DNA of 64,000 nucleotides from positions 85,422 to 149,421 of the forward strand of contig JASMLZ010000058.1 of assembly GCA_030748435.1 (NCBI GenBank), given 5' to 3'. Shown here piece after piece: positions 1 to 9,804 of this stretch. The position numbers and the translations under genes are program-made. The notes beneath the pieces were generated by a model. It was not told where the DNA came from. It was given only the letters and a program-made list of their open reading frames with translations, and did no database searches. The stretch is from Gammaproteobacteria bacterium. GTDB taxonomy: Bacteria > Pseudomonadota > Gammaproteobacteria > Pseudomonadales > Balneatricaceae. The stretch's first letter is position 1; each line of letters opens with the position of its first letter.

Positions 1-1044
1 TTCAAGATGCCCGGACATAATATTAATAACCGCGTTATAGTCTTTGTCAGACAAGATCGCAAAGACACCATGTACCGGAACTTTTTCCTGAGCCAGGGTG
101 CTACACAAATTTGTTGCCGCATGGGGATTATGGGCAACATCCAAAATAATCTGCTTACCGCGCCAGGTCAATTGCTGATAACGACCTGCCACACGAGCCT
201 GATGTAAACCTGACTGGATATCCTTGTCGCTGATGGCATAGGGTAGTAACTTGATGGCCTGCACTACGGCGGCAACATTCATCGCCGGCAAACTCACTTT
301 CGGCAATGTTAAGCGGCTATTGCCATCACACCATATTTGCTTATGTTGAGAAAAATGCTCACCATTTTGATACCACTGAGCGCCTAGTTTCCGGGCCTCA
401 GCAGCAACCGACTTTGGCCCATCCACTTGCCCGAAAATAGCCGCTTTGCCGGCTCTAAAGATACCGGCTTTTTCCCGCCCGATAACTTCCGGATCAGAAC
501 CCAGCCAATCCACATGATCCACAGCAATGCTGGTGACGATGGCAATATCAGGATCGATAATGTTAACGGCATCCAGGCGACCACCCAAACCGACTTCCAG
601 CAAGGCCACATCTGGTTGTTTTTGTTGCATAAGATCAAAGGCAACAAGCGCATTAAATTCGAAATAAGTCAGTTCAACCGGGGAATTAGACGCCCCATGG
701 CGCGCCTGATTAACGCGCCCAAAGCTGGCACACAAGTCTGCGTCACTAACCATCTCGCCATTAAAACTGATACGCTCGTTAAAACGCACCAAGTGAGGCG
801 AGGTTAAGGCCCCATAGGTGATACCAGCAGCCTTCAGAATGGCGCCTAAAAAAGCAATCGTCGAACCCTTGCCATTGGTCCCTGCCACGGTAATAACCTG
901 CTTGGCAATAGGCCGTTCACCCAACAAATGCTTGGCCACCTGACCGATACGTCCAAGACCCAGGTCAATATCATGTATCGGATGTTGTTGTTCAAGCCAT
1001 GTCAGCCATTGCTGAGCGGTGGTAAAGGACGCGGGAACATTCAT
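1..1044 (-). CDS. folC: Bifunctional folylpolyglutamate/dihydrofolate synthase (3' end cut by window edge)
   Basis: ATP-dependent ligase that makes dihydrofolate and adds glutamates to folates in the cytosol. The frame is open from an ATG at 1044 to the window edge, giving about 348 N-terminal residues of a protein usually near 420-430. It starts MNVPASFTTAQQWLTWLEQ and carries the Mur-ligase P-loop AGTNGKGS, the family segment TSPHLVRFNERI, and a C-terminal-domain start with DVAHNPHA. Start choice: this ATG is 5 bp after the accD stop, so the two genes are probably cotranscribed. The order accD-folC is the usual one in pseudomonads. Identification is firm; only the C-terminal end is missing. 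Confidence 0.93.
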   Translation of the reverse strand, partial: MNVPASFTTAQQWLTWLEQQHPIHDIDLGLGRIGQVAKHLLGERPIAKQVITVAGTNGKGSTIAFLGAILKAAGITYGALTSPHLVRFNERISFNGEMVSDADLCASFGRVNQARHGASNSPVELTYFEFNALVAFDLMQQKQPDVALLEVGLGGRLDAVNIIDPDIAIVTSIAVDHVDWLGSDPEVIGREKAGIFRAGKAAIFGQVDGPKSVAAEARKLGAQWYQNGEHFSQHKQIWCDGNSRLTLPKVSLPAMNVAAVVQAIKLLPYAISDKDIQSGLHQARVAGRYQQLTWRGKQIILDVAHNPHAATNLCSTLAQEKVPVHGVFAILSDKDYNAVINIMSGHLE

Positions 1045-1049
1045 AGGCT

Positions 1050-1937
1050 TTATTCGGCTGCTGCCTTTGGTGCAGGTCGATTGGTCATTGCTGCCAACAG
1101 TCGAGCCACAGTTAACTTTATGTCCTGACGTGCAACAATCATGTCAATGGCACCATGTTCCAGCAAAAACTCACTTTTCTGAAAGCCTTCCGGTAAGGTT
1201 TCGCGCACCGTCTGCTCGATAACACGAGGGCCAGCAAAGCCCATACGGGCTCCCGGTTCGGCAATATTTACATCACCCAACATGGCTAAACTGGCCGACA
1301 CACCACCATATACGGGGTCGGTTAATACGGAAATATAGGGAATACCCATAGTGCGCATTTTTTCCAATGCAGCGCTGGTTTTAGCCATTTGCAGTAAAGA
1401 GGTCAAGGCCTCCTGCATGCGCGCTCCGCCAGAGGCAGAAAAGCAGACAAAGGGTATGCGTTGTTGCATAGCATAATCAGCTGCCCGAACAAAACGCTCC
1501 CCGACCACGGCGCCCATGGAGCCGCCGAGAAAATTAAATTCATAAGCTACAGCCACCACGGGTTGCCCCTCAATAGAGCCCTTCATGGCGACCAGAGCAT
1601 CCTTCTCTTGAGTCAGTTTTTGGGCACTAGCCAGACGATCTTTGTATTTTTTAAGATCTTTAAATTTTAGGCGGTCCACTGGCTCAACTTCACTGGCTAT
1701 TTCGCCTCGCCCGCCCGGATCCAAAAACAGGTTTAATCGTTCCCGCGCTCCCACCCGCATATGGTGGTCACACTTCATACATACTTCCAGATTTTTTTCC
1801 AATTCTGGCTTATATAGAACAGCTGCACACTTGGGGCAACTTTTCCACAGACCTTCTGGCACAGAAGACTTACGATCCTTGTTGCCGATATTAGTAAGGA
1901 TGCCCGTGGGCACAATTTTATCTAACCAGCTACTCAT
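1050..1937 (-). CDS. accD: Acetyl-CoA carboxylase carboxyltransferase subunit beta
   Basis: Beta subunit of the carboxyltransferase that moves CO2 from biotin-BCCP to acetyl-CoA, the first committed step of fatty-acid synthesis; it works with AccA, which is not in the window. The 295-residue protein opens [10 protein letters not shown] and has the N-terminal four-cysteine zinc ribbon (CPKC and CMKC pairs, residues about 34-58), then the crotonase-like fold with [12 protein letters not shown] and [12 protein letters not shown]. An upstream in-frame ATG at 1955 exists, but the AGGAG just before 1937 and the family N-terminus select 1937. It lies between trpF and folC on the same strand, as in pseudomonads. 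Nothing unusual. Confidence 0.97.
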   Translation of the reverse strand: MSSWLDKIVPTGILTNIGNKDRKSSVPEGLWKSCPKCAAVLYKPELEKNLEVCMKCDHHMRVGARERLNLFLDPGGRGEIASEVEPVDRLKFKDLKKYKDRLASAQKLTQEKDALVAMKGSIEGQPVVAVAYEFNFLGGSMGAVVGERFVRAADYAMQQRIPFVCFSASGGARMQEALTSLLQMAKTSAALEKMRTMGIPYISVLTDPVYGGVSASLAMLGDVNIAEPGARMGFAGPRVIEQTVRETLPEGFQKSEFLLEHGAIDMIVARQDIKLTVARLLAAMTNRPAPKAAAE

Positions 1938-2048
1938 TGTTTCTCCTAAGAACACTTCACCTGAAGCGATCCGTTATAATAATTACTGTTGGCACTGCCA
2001 GTGCAAATCAGGATCAGTGCTATTTACGGTTTCTAGTAAACCATTTAT

Positions 2049-2669
2049 TTAATAGGTTGCTCGAACCTCTGCCATAAAGGCCTTTATTCTAGCATGATCT
2101 TTGATACCTTTGCTGGACTCTACACCCCCACTGGTATCAACAGCCCAAGGCCTTACCTGCGTAATTGCGGCCCGAATATTGCTGGCATCGAGCCCCCCTG
2201 CCAAGATGATTTCGTGGCGTAAATCCGTTGGAATAGCATGCCAATCAAAACTGGCCCCAGTGCCTCCTGGAGTACCCTTCTGATACGTATCAAGCAATAA
2301 ACCCCGAGCTTGACAATAATCATCCTGCACCTGTAACAGATTAATGTCAGATCGCATACGCACAGCTTTTATCCAGGGCATGCCAAACTGCTGACAAAAA
2401 GCTGGACTTTCATCACCATGAAATTGTAATAGGGTTAAGGGTACCTGCTGCAATACCTGCTCTATATCGGCAACACTGGCATTTACAAACAAACCAACGC
2501 TAGTTATAAAGCTCGGCACCTGAGCGACAAGTAGAGCAGCCTGTGCAATATCAACGGCACGAGGACTGGGAGGATAGAACACAAAACCAAGGGCATCAGC
2601 ACCGGCATTGGCAGCAGCGACAACGTCATCGGCATGACGTAAACCACATATTTTTACTCGTGTTCTCAT
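2049..2669 (-). CDS. trpF: Phosphoribosylanthranilate isomerase
   Basis: Amadori rearrangement of N-(5-phosphoribosyl)anthranilate in tryptophan synthesis; a cytosolic TIM barrel. The 206-residue protein starts MRTRVKICGLRHADDV, where the KICG Cys is the catalytic base, and continues with GADALGFVFYPPSPRAV. It ends with the phosphate-binding segments LAGGLDASNI and VDTSGGVESSKGIKD, the Asp of VDTS being the second catalytic residue. Length is normal. No other trp gene is nearby; trpF between truA and accD is typical of Pseudomonas-like genomes, where trpF is separate from trpBA. Confidence 0.97.
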   Translation of the reverse strand: MRTRVKICGLRHADDVVAAANAGADALGFVFYPPSPRAVDIAQAALLVAQVPSFITSVGLFVNASVADIEQVLQQVPLTLLQFHGDESPAFCQQFGMPWIKAVRMRSDINLLQVQDDYCQARGLLLDTYQKGTPGGTGASFDWHAIPTDLRHEIILAGGLDASNIRAAITQVRPWAVDTSGGVESSKGIKDHARIKAFMAEVRATY

Positions 2670-2732
2670 AGCGGCTTCTTAAGCAGCAACATAAAGGCGA
2701 TATGGTACCAGATTTTTACGCAAAACACAGGC

Positions 2733-2817
2733 TTAAGGAGCCTCTACAAAATGATTACGCTGCCGATACGGGGTGAAAAATGGGCTGCGCTTATAATATT
2801 TTTCATAGGTTCCTTAA
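2733..2817. repeat. Small TIR-bounded intergenic repeat (copy C)
   Basis: An 85-bp segment between trpF and truA has imperfect terminal inverted repeats. The left end reads TTAAGGAGCCTCTACAAAAT and the inverted right end TTAAGGAACCTATGAAAAAT, 16 of 20 identical. It touches the truA stop codon. The ends resemble those of the elements at 15177-15312 and 46388-46513, so this is probably a MITE-like family. It may also act as a stem-loop at the truA 3' end. Confidence 0.55.
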
Positions 2818-2819
2818 AG

Positions 2820-3665
2820 CTATGCCAATGGCAGCCATGGTTGCAGAAAATGTGGGCCTAATACTGTAGTTGGTAAAGCAAATTCGCCAGCATATTCGGC
2901 ATTCACAAAATACAAACCATAAGGGGGTGCGGTAGCCGCTGCTTGACGCCTGTCACAAGCTTGCAATACCTGCTGCGCCCAGACAGGCGGTTGCTTGCCA
3001 GCACCAATGGTCATTAACAGGCCGGCAAAATTGCGAATCATATGATGCAAAAAGGCATTGGCACGCACATCGATCACAATATAATTACCTGCTGCATGCA
3101 CTGTGACAGCGTGCACTTGACGCACTGGACTATGGGCCTGACAGGCTGAAGCCCGAAATGAGCTGAAATCATGCTCACCTACCAGATAATCGGCTGCCTT
3201 CTGCATGTTAGTCACATTCAGAGGACGAAAGTTCCAGGTCACTTCTTTATCCAGCAAGGCCGGACGCATAGGGTGATTATAAATAACATATCTATATTGT
3301 CTGGCCACGGCAGCAAAGCGTGCATGAAAAGATTCAGGCACAGACTTGGCCCATTGAATAGCAATATCATCAGGTAAATGAATATTGCCACCATGGGTCC
3401 AAGCCCGCATGGGTCTAGCATTTGGGGTATCAAAATGCACTACCTGACCGCTGGCATGGACACCTGCATCGGTCCGTCCTGCACACACCACTTTAATCGG
3501 CATATCAGCCACTTCACTAAGCGCTAATTCCAGCTTTTCCTGGACACTGACAGCCCCCTTTTGGCGCTGCCAACCGTGATAATGGCGACCATTGTAAGCC
3601 ACCTGCAAAGCAATACGTTCATAACCCATGGGTAGCTGTTCCGAGGGGTCTGAGGAAAACACCAT
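2820..3665 (-). CDS. truA: tRNA pseudouridine(38-40) synthase
   Basis: Converts uridines 38-40 of the tRNA anticodon stem to pseudouridine. The protein is 281 residues with the typical YNGRHYHGWQRQ at the start and CAGRTDAGVHASGQVVHF, whose Asp is the catalytic nucleophile. The second half has FLHHMIRNFAGLLMTIG, a TruA signature. The first ATG (3665) lies 3 bp after the fimV-like stop with AGGA upstream. A second ATG at 3629 (MGYERIAL) fits the family N-terminus equally well and cannot be excluded. Neighbours are as in pseudomonads. Confidence 0.96.
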   Translation of the reverse strand: MVFSSDPSEQLPMGYERIALQVAYNGRHYHGWQRQKGAVSVQEKLELALSEVADMPIKVVCAGRTDAGVHASGQVVHFDTPNARPMRAWTHGGNIHLPDDIAIQWAKSVPESFHARFAAVARQYRYVIYNHPMRPALLDKEVTWNFRPLNVTNMQKAADYLVGEHDFSSFRASACQAHSPVRQVHAVTVHAAGNYIVIDVRANAFLHHMIRNFAGLLMTIGAGKQPPVWAQQVLQACDRRQAAATAPPYGLYFVNAEYAGEFALPTTVLGPHFLQPWLPLA

Positions 3666-3668
3666 AAA

Positions 3669-4904
3669 TTAGTCCTGATAAAGTTCGGACAGTAATATAG
3701 TCGCTGCCGTTTGCTGCTCTAAATTACCTTCGTGCAACACTTCTTGCAACAGTGCTCGGGCCTGATCTGTGTGGCCCATTTCGCTATAGCTGCGAGCCAA
3801 ATCAAGCTTAGTTAACACGGCGTCCTCATTACTGCTAAACTGTTGCGGTTCATGCTGGTTTTGAGTCATATTTTCTTGCTTAAGCACCGTATCCACTTCT
3901 GCCGATAGTGGCACATCAGATTGCGTTTGATGGTGAGCCTGTGTCTCCTGCTCTTGCAACAACTGGGCGATAAAATCGGCTTCACTGGCAGCCTTGTATG
4001 GTGCCTGATTCAACTTATTATCGGTATCCTCAGGCCCTTGTTGCCCATACGCGCCAGAATCCATCTCCGTGTCTTTATAGTTAGTATCTACATGCTCTGA
4101 CAAAAACGGTTCCTGTACCTTTACATCCGCCGATGGTTGGCGCCTTAGACCAATCCATAACACCAGAATAAGCACCAACAAGAGTACTAAAATAAGTAGG
4201 CATAATACGGCAACTAGCCAAGGGTAGTATTGTTCAGACATCAGCATTGACACTATATCTTGAACACTGATATTTGGGCTGGCCAAGCTATTGGCCTCAA
4301 TAGTTTTAGTAGTGGCTGGGTCTGGAGCGGCTGGTAACGGCTGCAGGGCTTCTATATCAGCATATAAAGCTTGCAGCTTAGTCTGCTGATCTGTTAACTG
4401 TTGCTGCAGATTTTCCATTTGTTGCGATAAGCTTGCCAGGGTTTGGCTTGGTGTCGATTGGCTTATGGGCAAAGGCGTTGCTTCTGCCTTGCTGACCACG
4501 GCTGGCACATTTGGCTGTACCACAGGATTTGCTGCTGGAACACTTGGGGTTTTAGCTTGCTTGGCCAATTGCTTATAGGCTGCCTCTGCGGCTTTGGCTG
4601 AGCGTGATTTGATCGCCGCCAGAGATGGCATACGCACAGTGCTGCCGCTTATTATCTGGTCAATATGGCCGTCTTTAAAAGCCTCTGGATTGGCTTTATA
4701 AATAGCGATCAGCACTTGCCAGGGGCTAGTGCCCAAAGGCGTGTTATCTGCAGCCACACGCCATAACGTCTGCTCTGGGGCCACAGTAACCTTAGTTGCC
4801 TCAGGTGTTGCAGTGAGGCTCGTCGCGTCCTGCGCCCGTAGCAGGCTAGACTGCATCAAGCTGATAGCAACCAGAACTATAGCTAGTAACCATTGTTTAG
4901 ACAT
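3669..4904 (-). CDS. fimV: FimV-like protein (short form)
   Basis: Inner-membrane scaffold family linked to cell poles, type IV pili and peptidoglycan binding. From the chosen start (ATG 4904, preceded by AGAGG) the protein has 411 residues. They are: a signal peptide (MSKQWLLAIVLVAISLMQSS); a FimV N-terminal/LysM-like region around TLWRVAADN and SGSTVRMPS; a proline/alanine linker; a predicted coiled coil (SLSQQMENLQQQLTDQQTKL); one strongly hydrophobic membrane span near residue 240; an acidic Gln-rich stretch; and the C-terminal FimV/TPR-like module (LDLARSYSEMGHTDQARALL). Pseudomonas FimV has about 900 residues, so the acidic cytoplasmic region is much reduced. It sits between asd and truA, the classical fimV position. 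Confidence 0.85.
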   Translation of the reverse strand: MSKQWLLAIVLVAISLMQSSLLRAQDATSLTATPEATKVTVAPEQTLWRVAADNTPLGTSPWQVLIAIYKANPEAFKDGHIDQIISGSTVRMPSLAAIKSRSAKAAEAAYKQLAKQAKTPSVPAANPVVQPNVPAVVSKAEATPLPISQSTPSQTLASLSQQMENLQQQLTDQQTKLQALYADIEALQPLPAAPDPATTKTIEANSLASPNISVQDIVSMLMSEQYYPWLVAVLCLLILVLLLVLILVLWIGLRRQPSADVKVQEPFLSEHVDTNYKDTEMDSGAYGQQGPEDTDNKLNQAPYKAASEADFIAQLLQEQETQAHHQTQSDVPLSAEVDTVLKQENMTQNQHEPQQFSSNEDAVLTKLDLARSYSEMGHTDQARALLQEVLHEGNLEQQTAATILLSELYQD

Positions 4905-4999
4905 GCAAACCTCTCTAATATGATCCTGACAATATTGTCGCAAGCTTATGCTAGTCGGCAAAACCATCGGTTATTTACAACCATAAAAGCCCATAAAAA

Positions 5000-5029
5000 A
5001 AGGTGTGCCAAACAATTAGACAACACCTT
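5000..5029 (-). terminator. Candidate terminator after asd
   Basis: On the minus strand AAGGTGT and ACACCTT form a 7-bp stem with a 16-nt loop, followed by TTTTT. It lies just past the asd stop codon and before the fimV-like gene, so it fits an intrinsic terminator for asd. The loop is long, so strength is uncertain. Confidence 0.5.
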
Positions 5030-5069
5030 GTTTTAGCTGCCAGCTGATGCAATCAGTTGCACCGAGTAC

Positions 5070-6185
5070 CTACTGCTCAAGCAGAATGCGCAACATACGA
5101 CGCAATGGTTCGGCGGCACCCCATAACAACTGATCACCTACCGTAAAGGCTGACAGATACTTGGGACCCATATTTAGCTTGCGTAAGCGACCCACTGGGG
5201 TCGACATAGTACCCGTCACTTTAGCCGGGCTTAATTCTGCCATGGTGACGTCCCGATTATTAGGGATCAGTTTTACCCAGTCGTTAGCCCCTGCTAGCAT
5301 ATCTTCAATTTCATCCATGGGCAGGTCATTGTTGAGCTTGATGGTAAAGGCCTGAGAGTGGCAACGCATGGCCCCTACTCGCACACACAAGCCATCCACA
5401 GGGATTAAATTCTCTTCTCCCCGACCCAGAATCTTGTTGGTTTCGGCTTGAGCCTTCCACTCTTCGCGACTCTGACCATTGTCCAATTGCGCATCAATAT
5501 AAGGAATCAAACTACCGGCCAAAGGGGCACCAAACTGGGAGCTGTCATTGGCATCGGCGCGTATGGCAGCCGATACTTTACGGTCAATATCCAAAATGGC
5601 TGAGGCCGGGTCAGCCAATTCAGCAGCTACAGATTGATTGATATAACCCATTTGCTTAAGGAGTTCGCGCATATGACGGGCACCGCCGCCTGAAGCGGCC
5701 TGATAGGTCATAGCAGATAGCCACTCGATTTGCTGATTGGCAAATAAACCACCCAAAGCCATCAACATCAAGCTGACTGTGCAATTACCGCCGATAAAGT
5801 CTTTTTTGCCTGCCAGCAGGGCCTGATCTATGACATCACGGTTAACCGGATCAAGAATAATCACGCTGTCATCGGCCATACGCAAGCTGGAAGCCGCATC
5901 AATCCAGTAGCCCTGCCAACCAGTCGCACGCAAGGGGCCAAAAACACGCTTTGTGTAGTCACCACCCTGACAGGAAATAATGATATCCATGGTCTTTAAA
6001 ACCTCAATATCATGGGCATCCTGCAACACCGGAACGTCTATGCCAAAATCAGGTGCAGACTGACCTGCCTGAGAGGTGGTGAAAAATACTGGCTCGATAT
6101 GTTGGAAGTCATTTTCTTCCTGCATCCGTTGCATCAGCACGGAACCCACCATGCCACGCCAGCCTACCAAACCTACACGTTTCAT
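5070..6185 (-). CDS. asd: Aspartate-semialdehyde dehydrogenase
   Basis: NADPH-dependent reduction of aspartyl phosphate to aspartate semialdehyde, the branch point to lysine/diaminopimelate, threonine and methionine. The protein is 371 residues from ATG 6185 ([17 protein letters not shown], with GAGG upstream); an ATG at 6197 is less likely. Seen are the NADP-binding GWRGMVGS, the catalytic cysteine in [23 protein letters not shown], and the substrate-binding [17 protein letters not shown]. This is the Gram-negative Asd form of about 370 residues. A candidate terminator follows. asd between leuB and fimV is the pseudomonad order. Confidence 0.97.
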   Translation of the reverse strand: MKRVGLVGWRGMVGSVLMQRMQEENDFQHIEPVFFTTSQAGQSAPDFGIDVPVLQDAHDIEVLKTMDIIISCQGGDYTKRVFGPLRATGWQGYWIDAASSLRMADDSVIILDPVNRDVIDQALLAGKKDFIGGNCTVSLMLMALGGLFANQQIEWLSAMTYQAASGGGARHMRELLKQMGYINQSVAAELADPASAILDIDRKVSAAIRADANDSSQFGAPLAGSLIPYIDAQLDNGQSREEWKAQAETNKILGRGEENLIPVDGLCVRVGAMRCHSQAFTIKLNNDLPMDEIEDMLAGANDWVKLIPNNRDVTMAELSPAKVTGTMSTPVGRLRKLNMGPKYLSAFTVGDQLLWGAAEPLRRMLRILLEQ

Positions 6186-6414
6186 TCTTTGCCTCATTTA
6201 CTTTGAGAAATTGGCATGATGGTCCTTTTTGTCAAAGGACAAAATCCTAGCTTACGCCACATTCCCAGATTAAAAAATTCGGACTCAAGGCTATTGAGTA
6301 CCATTAAAAACCACTTGCAAAATAGCCTATAATATTAACTGTCTTTACCGACATTATAGACTATCAATCCCTATTTGCTTCTACCAGACAAGTATAAAAT
6401 GTCTCGACGCTATT

Positions 6415-7497
6415 TTACCCGCTTATGAGGGCGGAAACTACCGCTTCGCCCATGCTTTCTGTACCCACAATCTGGCAACCATCACTGGCAATATCAAGGG
6501 TACGCAAGCCTTGATCCAATACGCTACTAACCGCCTCTTCAATAGCATCAGCAACGGCACCTTCACCCAGAGAATAGCGCAGCATCATGGCCGCCGACAA
6601 AATAGTCGCCAAAGGGTTAGCCTTATTTTCGCCAGCAATATCCGGTGCCGAACCATGACAGGGCTCATACATACCCTTGCCGTTAGCATCTAGAGACGCC
6701 GACGGCAGCATGCCAATTGAACCAGTTAGCATAGCCGCAGCATCAGACAGGATATCACCAAACATATTGCCGGTTACCAGTACATCAAACTGCTTTGGCG
6801 CGCGCACCAGTTGCATGGCAGCGTTATCAACATACATATGACTTAGTTCTACATCTGGGTAGTCCTTGGCCATAGATTCCATAATTTCTCGCCATAACAC
6901 GGTTACTTCCAACACATTGGCTTTATCGACTGAGCAAAGCTTGCCATTACGAGCGCGGGCAGCTTCAAAGGCCACCTTGCCTATACGACGAATTTCAGAT
7001 TCACTATAGACATAAGTGTTATAACCTTGGCGTTCGCCTGTATCCAGCGTACGCACACCCCGTGGTTGACCAAAGTAAATACCCCCAGTCAGTTCACGCA
7101 CAATAAGAATATCCAGACCCGATACAACTTCAGGCTTCAGGGTTGATGCTGCAGCCAGTTGAGGATAGAGGATGGCTGGACGCAGATTGCCAAACAGTGC
7201 CAAACCAGAGCGAATACCCAATAAGCCTTTTTCCGGACGGATTGCCATATCAAGGGTATCCCATTTAGGACCACCCACGGCGCCCAGCAGAATAGCATCA
7301 CTGGCTTTTGCTTTGGCCATGGTGTCTTCAGGTAGTGGGCTACCTGTAGCATCAATAGCGGCACCACCAAGTAATGCAGAGTCAATGGTCAGATCCAAAC
7401 CAAATTTTTGTTTACAGGCTTCTAGTACTTTAACCGCCTCGGCAATTATTTCCGGGCCGATACCATCACCCGGCAATACCAATACGTTATGAGTCAT
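6415..7497 (-). CDS. leuB: 3-isopropylmalate dehydrogenase
   Basis: Oxidative decarboxylation of 3-isopropylmalate to 2-oxoisocaproate with NAD+, the third step of leucine synthesis. The 360-residue protein starts [17 protein letters not shown] and contains [11 protein letters not shown], the substrate-binding [27 protein letters not shown], and [18 protein letters not shown]. The metal and NAD region [15 protein letters not shown] and [18 protein letters not shown] follow. Length is normal. It is last of a leuC-leuD-leuB run on the minus strand; the 26-bp gap to leuD suggests one operon. Confidence 0.98.
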   Translation of the reverse strand: MTHNVLVLPGDGIGPEIIAEAVKVLEACKQKFGLDLTIDSALLGGAAIDATGSPLPEDTMAKAKASDAILLGAVGGPKWDTLDMAIRPEKGLLGIRSGLALFGNLRPAILYPQLAAASTLKPEVVSGLDILIVRELTGGIYFGQPRGVRTLDTGERQGYNTYVYSESEIRRIGKVAFEAARARNGKLCSVDKANVLEVTVLWREIMESMAKDYPDVELSHMYVDNAAMQLVRAPKQFDVLVTGNMFGDILSDAAAMLTGSIGMLPSASLDANGKGMYEPCHGSAPDIAGENKANPLATILSAAMMLRYSLGEGAVADAIEEAVSSVLDQGLRTLDIASDGCQIVGTESMGEAVVSALISG

Positions 7498-7523
7498 GTA
7501 TGTGTTCCTTATTCAGCAAATAA

Positions 7524-8165
7524 CTATTTAGCAAACAACCAAGGAGCCTGTTCTTTGCGCTTGGCTTCATAGCGCTTGATAAAATCAGACTGTTCTAGGG
7601 TGAGACCAATATCGTCTAGGCCATTAAGTAGGCAATGACGACGGAAGGTGTCAATATTAAAGGCAATATCGCCCTCTTGCGAACCTTTAATTAAACCGGC
7701 ATGCAAATCAATAGTGAGGTTAAAGCCAGGCTTGGCAAAGGCTTCATTAAATAGCGCATTGACCTGATCATCTAACAGTGCGATGGGCAAAATACCATTC
7801 TTAAAGCAGTTGTTATAGAAAATATCGGCAAAACTAGGCGCAATCACGCAGCGAATACCAAAGTCCAACAAGGCCCATGGCGCATGCTCGCGACTGGAAC
7901 CGCAGCCAAAGTTTTCCCGAGCCAATAAAATGCTGGCCTCAGTATAGGGTTCCTGATTAAGGATAAAATCCGGATTTAGAGGGCGCTGCGAATTATCAGC
8001 ATCAGGCTGACCCTCATCGAGATAACGTAGTTCATCAAACAGATTAGGACCAAAACCTGAACGTTTGATGGACTTCAAAAACTGCTTAGGGATAATCATA
8101 TCCGTATCGACATTAACACGATCCAGTGGGGCGACAACACCCGTTAACTGCTTAAAAGCTTGCAT
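7524..8165 (-). CDS. leuD: 3-isopropylmalate dehydratase small subunit
   Basis: Small (swivel-domain) subunit of isopropylmalate isomerase, partner of LeuC. The protein is 213 residues from ATG 8165 ([20 protein letters not shown]), which has GGAG 6 bp upstream; this is preferred over a longer frame opening inside leuC. Family segments are [32 protein letters not shown] and [17 protein letters not shown]. The gap to leuC is 10 bp. Nothing unusual. Confidence 0.97.
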   Translation of the reverse strand: MQAFKQLTGVVAPLDRVNVDTDMIIPKQFLKSIKRSGFGPNLFDELRYLDEGQPDADNSQRPLNPDFILNQEPYTEASILLARENFGCGSSREHAPWALLDFGIRCVIAPSFADIFYNNCFKNGILPIALLDDQVNALFNEAFAKPGFNLTIDLHAGLIKGSQEGDIAFNIDTFRRHCLLNGLDDIGLTLEQSDFIKRYEAKRKEQAPWLFAK

Positions 8166-8175
8166 CTGTATCTCC

Positions 8176-9597
8176 TTAACTAAATTCGCGCACATCAACA
8201 AAACGACCAGCTATAGCCGCTGCTGCTGCCATGGCAGGACTTACCAGATGAGTACGGCCACCGAACCCCTGACGACCCTCAAAATTTCGATTGGACGTAG
8301 AAGCACAGTGTTCGCCAGTACCCAGCTTGTCGGCATTCATAGCCAGACACATAGAACAACCAGGCTCGCGCCATTCCATGCCAGCGGCCACAAAAACCTT
8401 ATCCAAACCTTCGGCTTCGGCCTGCTGTTTAACCAAGCCTGAGCCTGGCACTACCAGCGCCTGTTTAAGACTTGGCGCTACGCTGCGACCGGCAACAATG
8501 GCCGCAGCGGCACGCAAATCTTCAATACGGCTGTTGGTGCAAGAACCAATAAATACCCGATCCAACTGAATATCTGTAATAGCCTGTTCTGCTTGCAGTC
8601 CCATATATTGTAGAGCGCGATCAATACCATTGGCTTTTACTTCGTCTTTTTCCTTGGCTGGATTCGGTACCAAAGCCGACACCGGCAACACCATTTCCGG
8701 CGAGGTACCCCAAGTAACCTGCGGCGCAATGTCCTTACCATCCATCACCACCACATGATCAAATTCGGCATCGGCATCAGAGTGCAGGTCTTGCCAAGCC
8801 TCTACAGCCATCTCCCATTGTTCACCTTGGGGCGCATAGGGGCGACCTTTAACATAGTCGATAGTGGTTTGGTCAACGGCCACCATACCAACTCGAGCAC
8901 CCGCTTCAATAGCCATATTGCAAACGGTCATACGGCCTTCCATAGACATATCGGCAAATACCTGACCCGCGAACTCAATGGCGTAACCGGTACCACCAGC
9001 AGTACCGATTTCCCCGATTATAGCCAAGACCACATCTTTGGCAGTGACTCCCTTGCCCAGCTCACCGGTTACCTTGACCAGCATATTTTTGGATTTCTTC
9101 TGGATCAGACATTGGGTGGCCAGCACATGTTCTACTTCCGAAGTACCAATGCCATGGGCTAAAGCTCCCAAAGCACCATGAGTGGCCGTATGGGAGTCCC
9201 CACAAACAACTGTCATGCCGGGTAAAGTTGCGCCCTGCTCCGGGCCAACCACATGCACAATGCCTTGCCGCTTATCCTGCATCTTAAACTCAGTTATGCC
9301 AAAATGATCACAGTTTTCACCTAGTGTTACTACCTGAATTTTGGAAACTGGATCGGCAATACCATTTACCCCCACAGAACGTTCCTGGGTAGTGGTAGGG
9401 ACATTATGATCTGGCGTCGCCAGATTGGTATCCAGACGCCATGGTTGACGACCAGCAATACGCAATCCTTCAAAAGCCTGTGGTGAAGTCACTTCATGTA
9501 ACAGGTGACGGTCAATATAAATAAGACAGCTACCATCTTCCTGTTGGCGCACCAGATGGGCATCCCAAAGTTTGTCATAAAGCGTCTTTGCAGCCAT
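8176..9597 (-). CDS. leuC: 3-isopropylmalate dehydratase large subunit
   Basis: Aconitase-family subunit that binds the [4Fe-4S] cluster and interconverts 2- and 3-isopropylmalate. The 473-residue protein starts [16 protein letters not shown] with AGGAGG upstream. Cluster ligands are visible as [13 protein letters not shown] and GCSMCLAMN, with [20 protein letters not shown] before them. It is first gene of leuCDB and is divergent from a LysR regulator with a palindromic site between them, so leucine genes here are probably under that regulator. Confidence 0.98.
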   Translation of the reverse strand: MAAKTLYDKLWDAHLVRQQEDGSCLIYIDRHLLHEVTSPQAFEGLRIAGRQPWRLDTNLATPDHNVPTTTQERSVGVNGIADPVSKIQVVTLGENCDHFGITEFKMQDKRQGIVHVVGPEQGATLPGMTVVCGDSHTATHGALGALAHGIGTSEVEHVLATQCLIQKKSKNMLVKVTGELGKGVTAKDVVLAIIGEIGTAGGTGYAIEFAGQVFADMSMEGRMTVCNMAIEAGARVGMVAVDQTTIDYVKGRPYAPQGEQWEMAVEAWQDLHSDADAEFDHVVVMDGKDIAPQVTWGTSPEMVLPVSALVPNPAKEKDEVKANGIDRALQYMGLQAEQAITDIQLDRVFIGSCTNSRIEDLRAAAAIVAGRSVAPSLKQALVVPGSGLVKQQAEAEGLDKVFVAAGMEWREPGCSMCLAMNADKLGTGEHCASTSNRNFEGRQGFGGRTHLVSPAMAAAAAIAGRFVDVREFS

Positions 9598-9718
9598 GTT
9601 AGCCTCCTGTTACTTGTGCTTATATGCTAGTGGGCACAGCCCATAGTAGGCTGGCTCTTAACGATAGGCATAATTATACTTCCAGCACCAGAATAACTCT
9701 AATTCATATTTTTTATCT

Positions 9719-9747
9719 ATTGGATTCCATTTTGGAATATATCCAAT
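9719..9747. promoter_or_regulatory. Nested inverted repeat, candidate LysR-type operator
   Basis: Between leuC and the divergent LysR gene, outer arms ATTGGAT/ATCCAAT enclose inner arms TTCCA-TTT-TGGAA. The inner repeat fits the T-N11-A form of LysR-type sites. It lies about 120 bp from the leuC start and about 60 bp from the regulator start, as expected for an autoregulated divergent control region. Binding is inferred. Confidence 0.5.
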
Positions 9748-9804
9748 ATAATAGCTAATTCTCAGGAACTCAGTTGAACACAGGATTTATGGAACCTGCC
9801 TTAT

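Noticed and set aside
427..807. 126-codon plus-strand frame at the left edge
   Set aside because: It is antisense to folC, whose conserved motifs are clear on the other strand.
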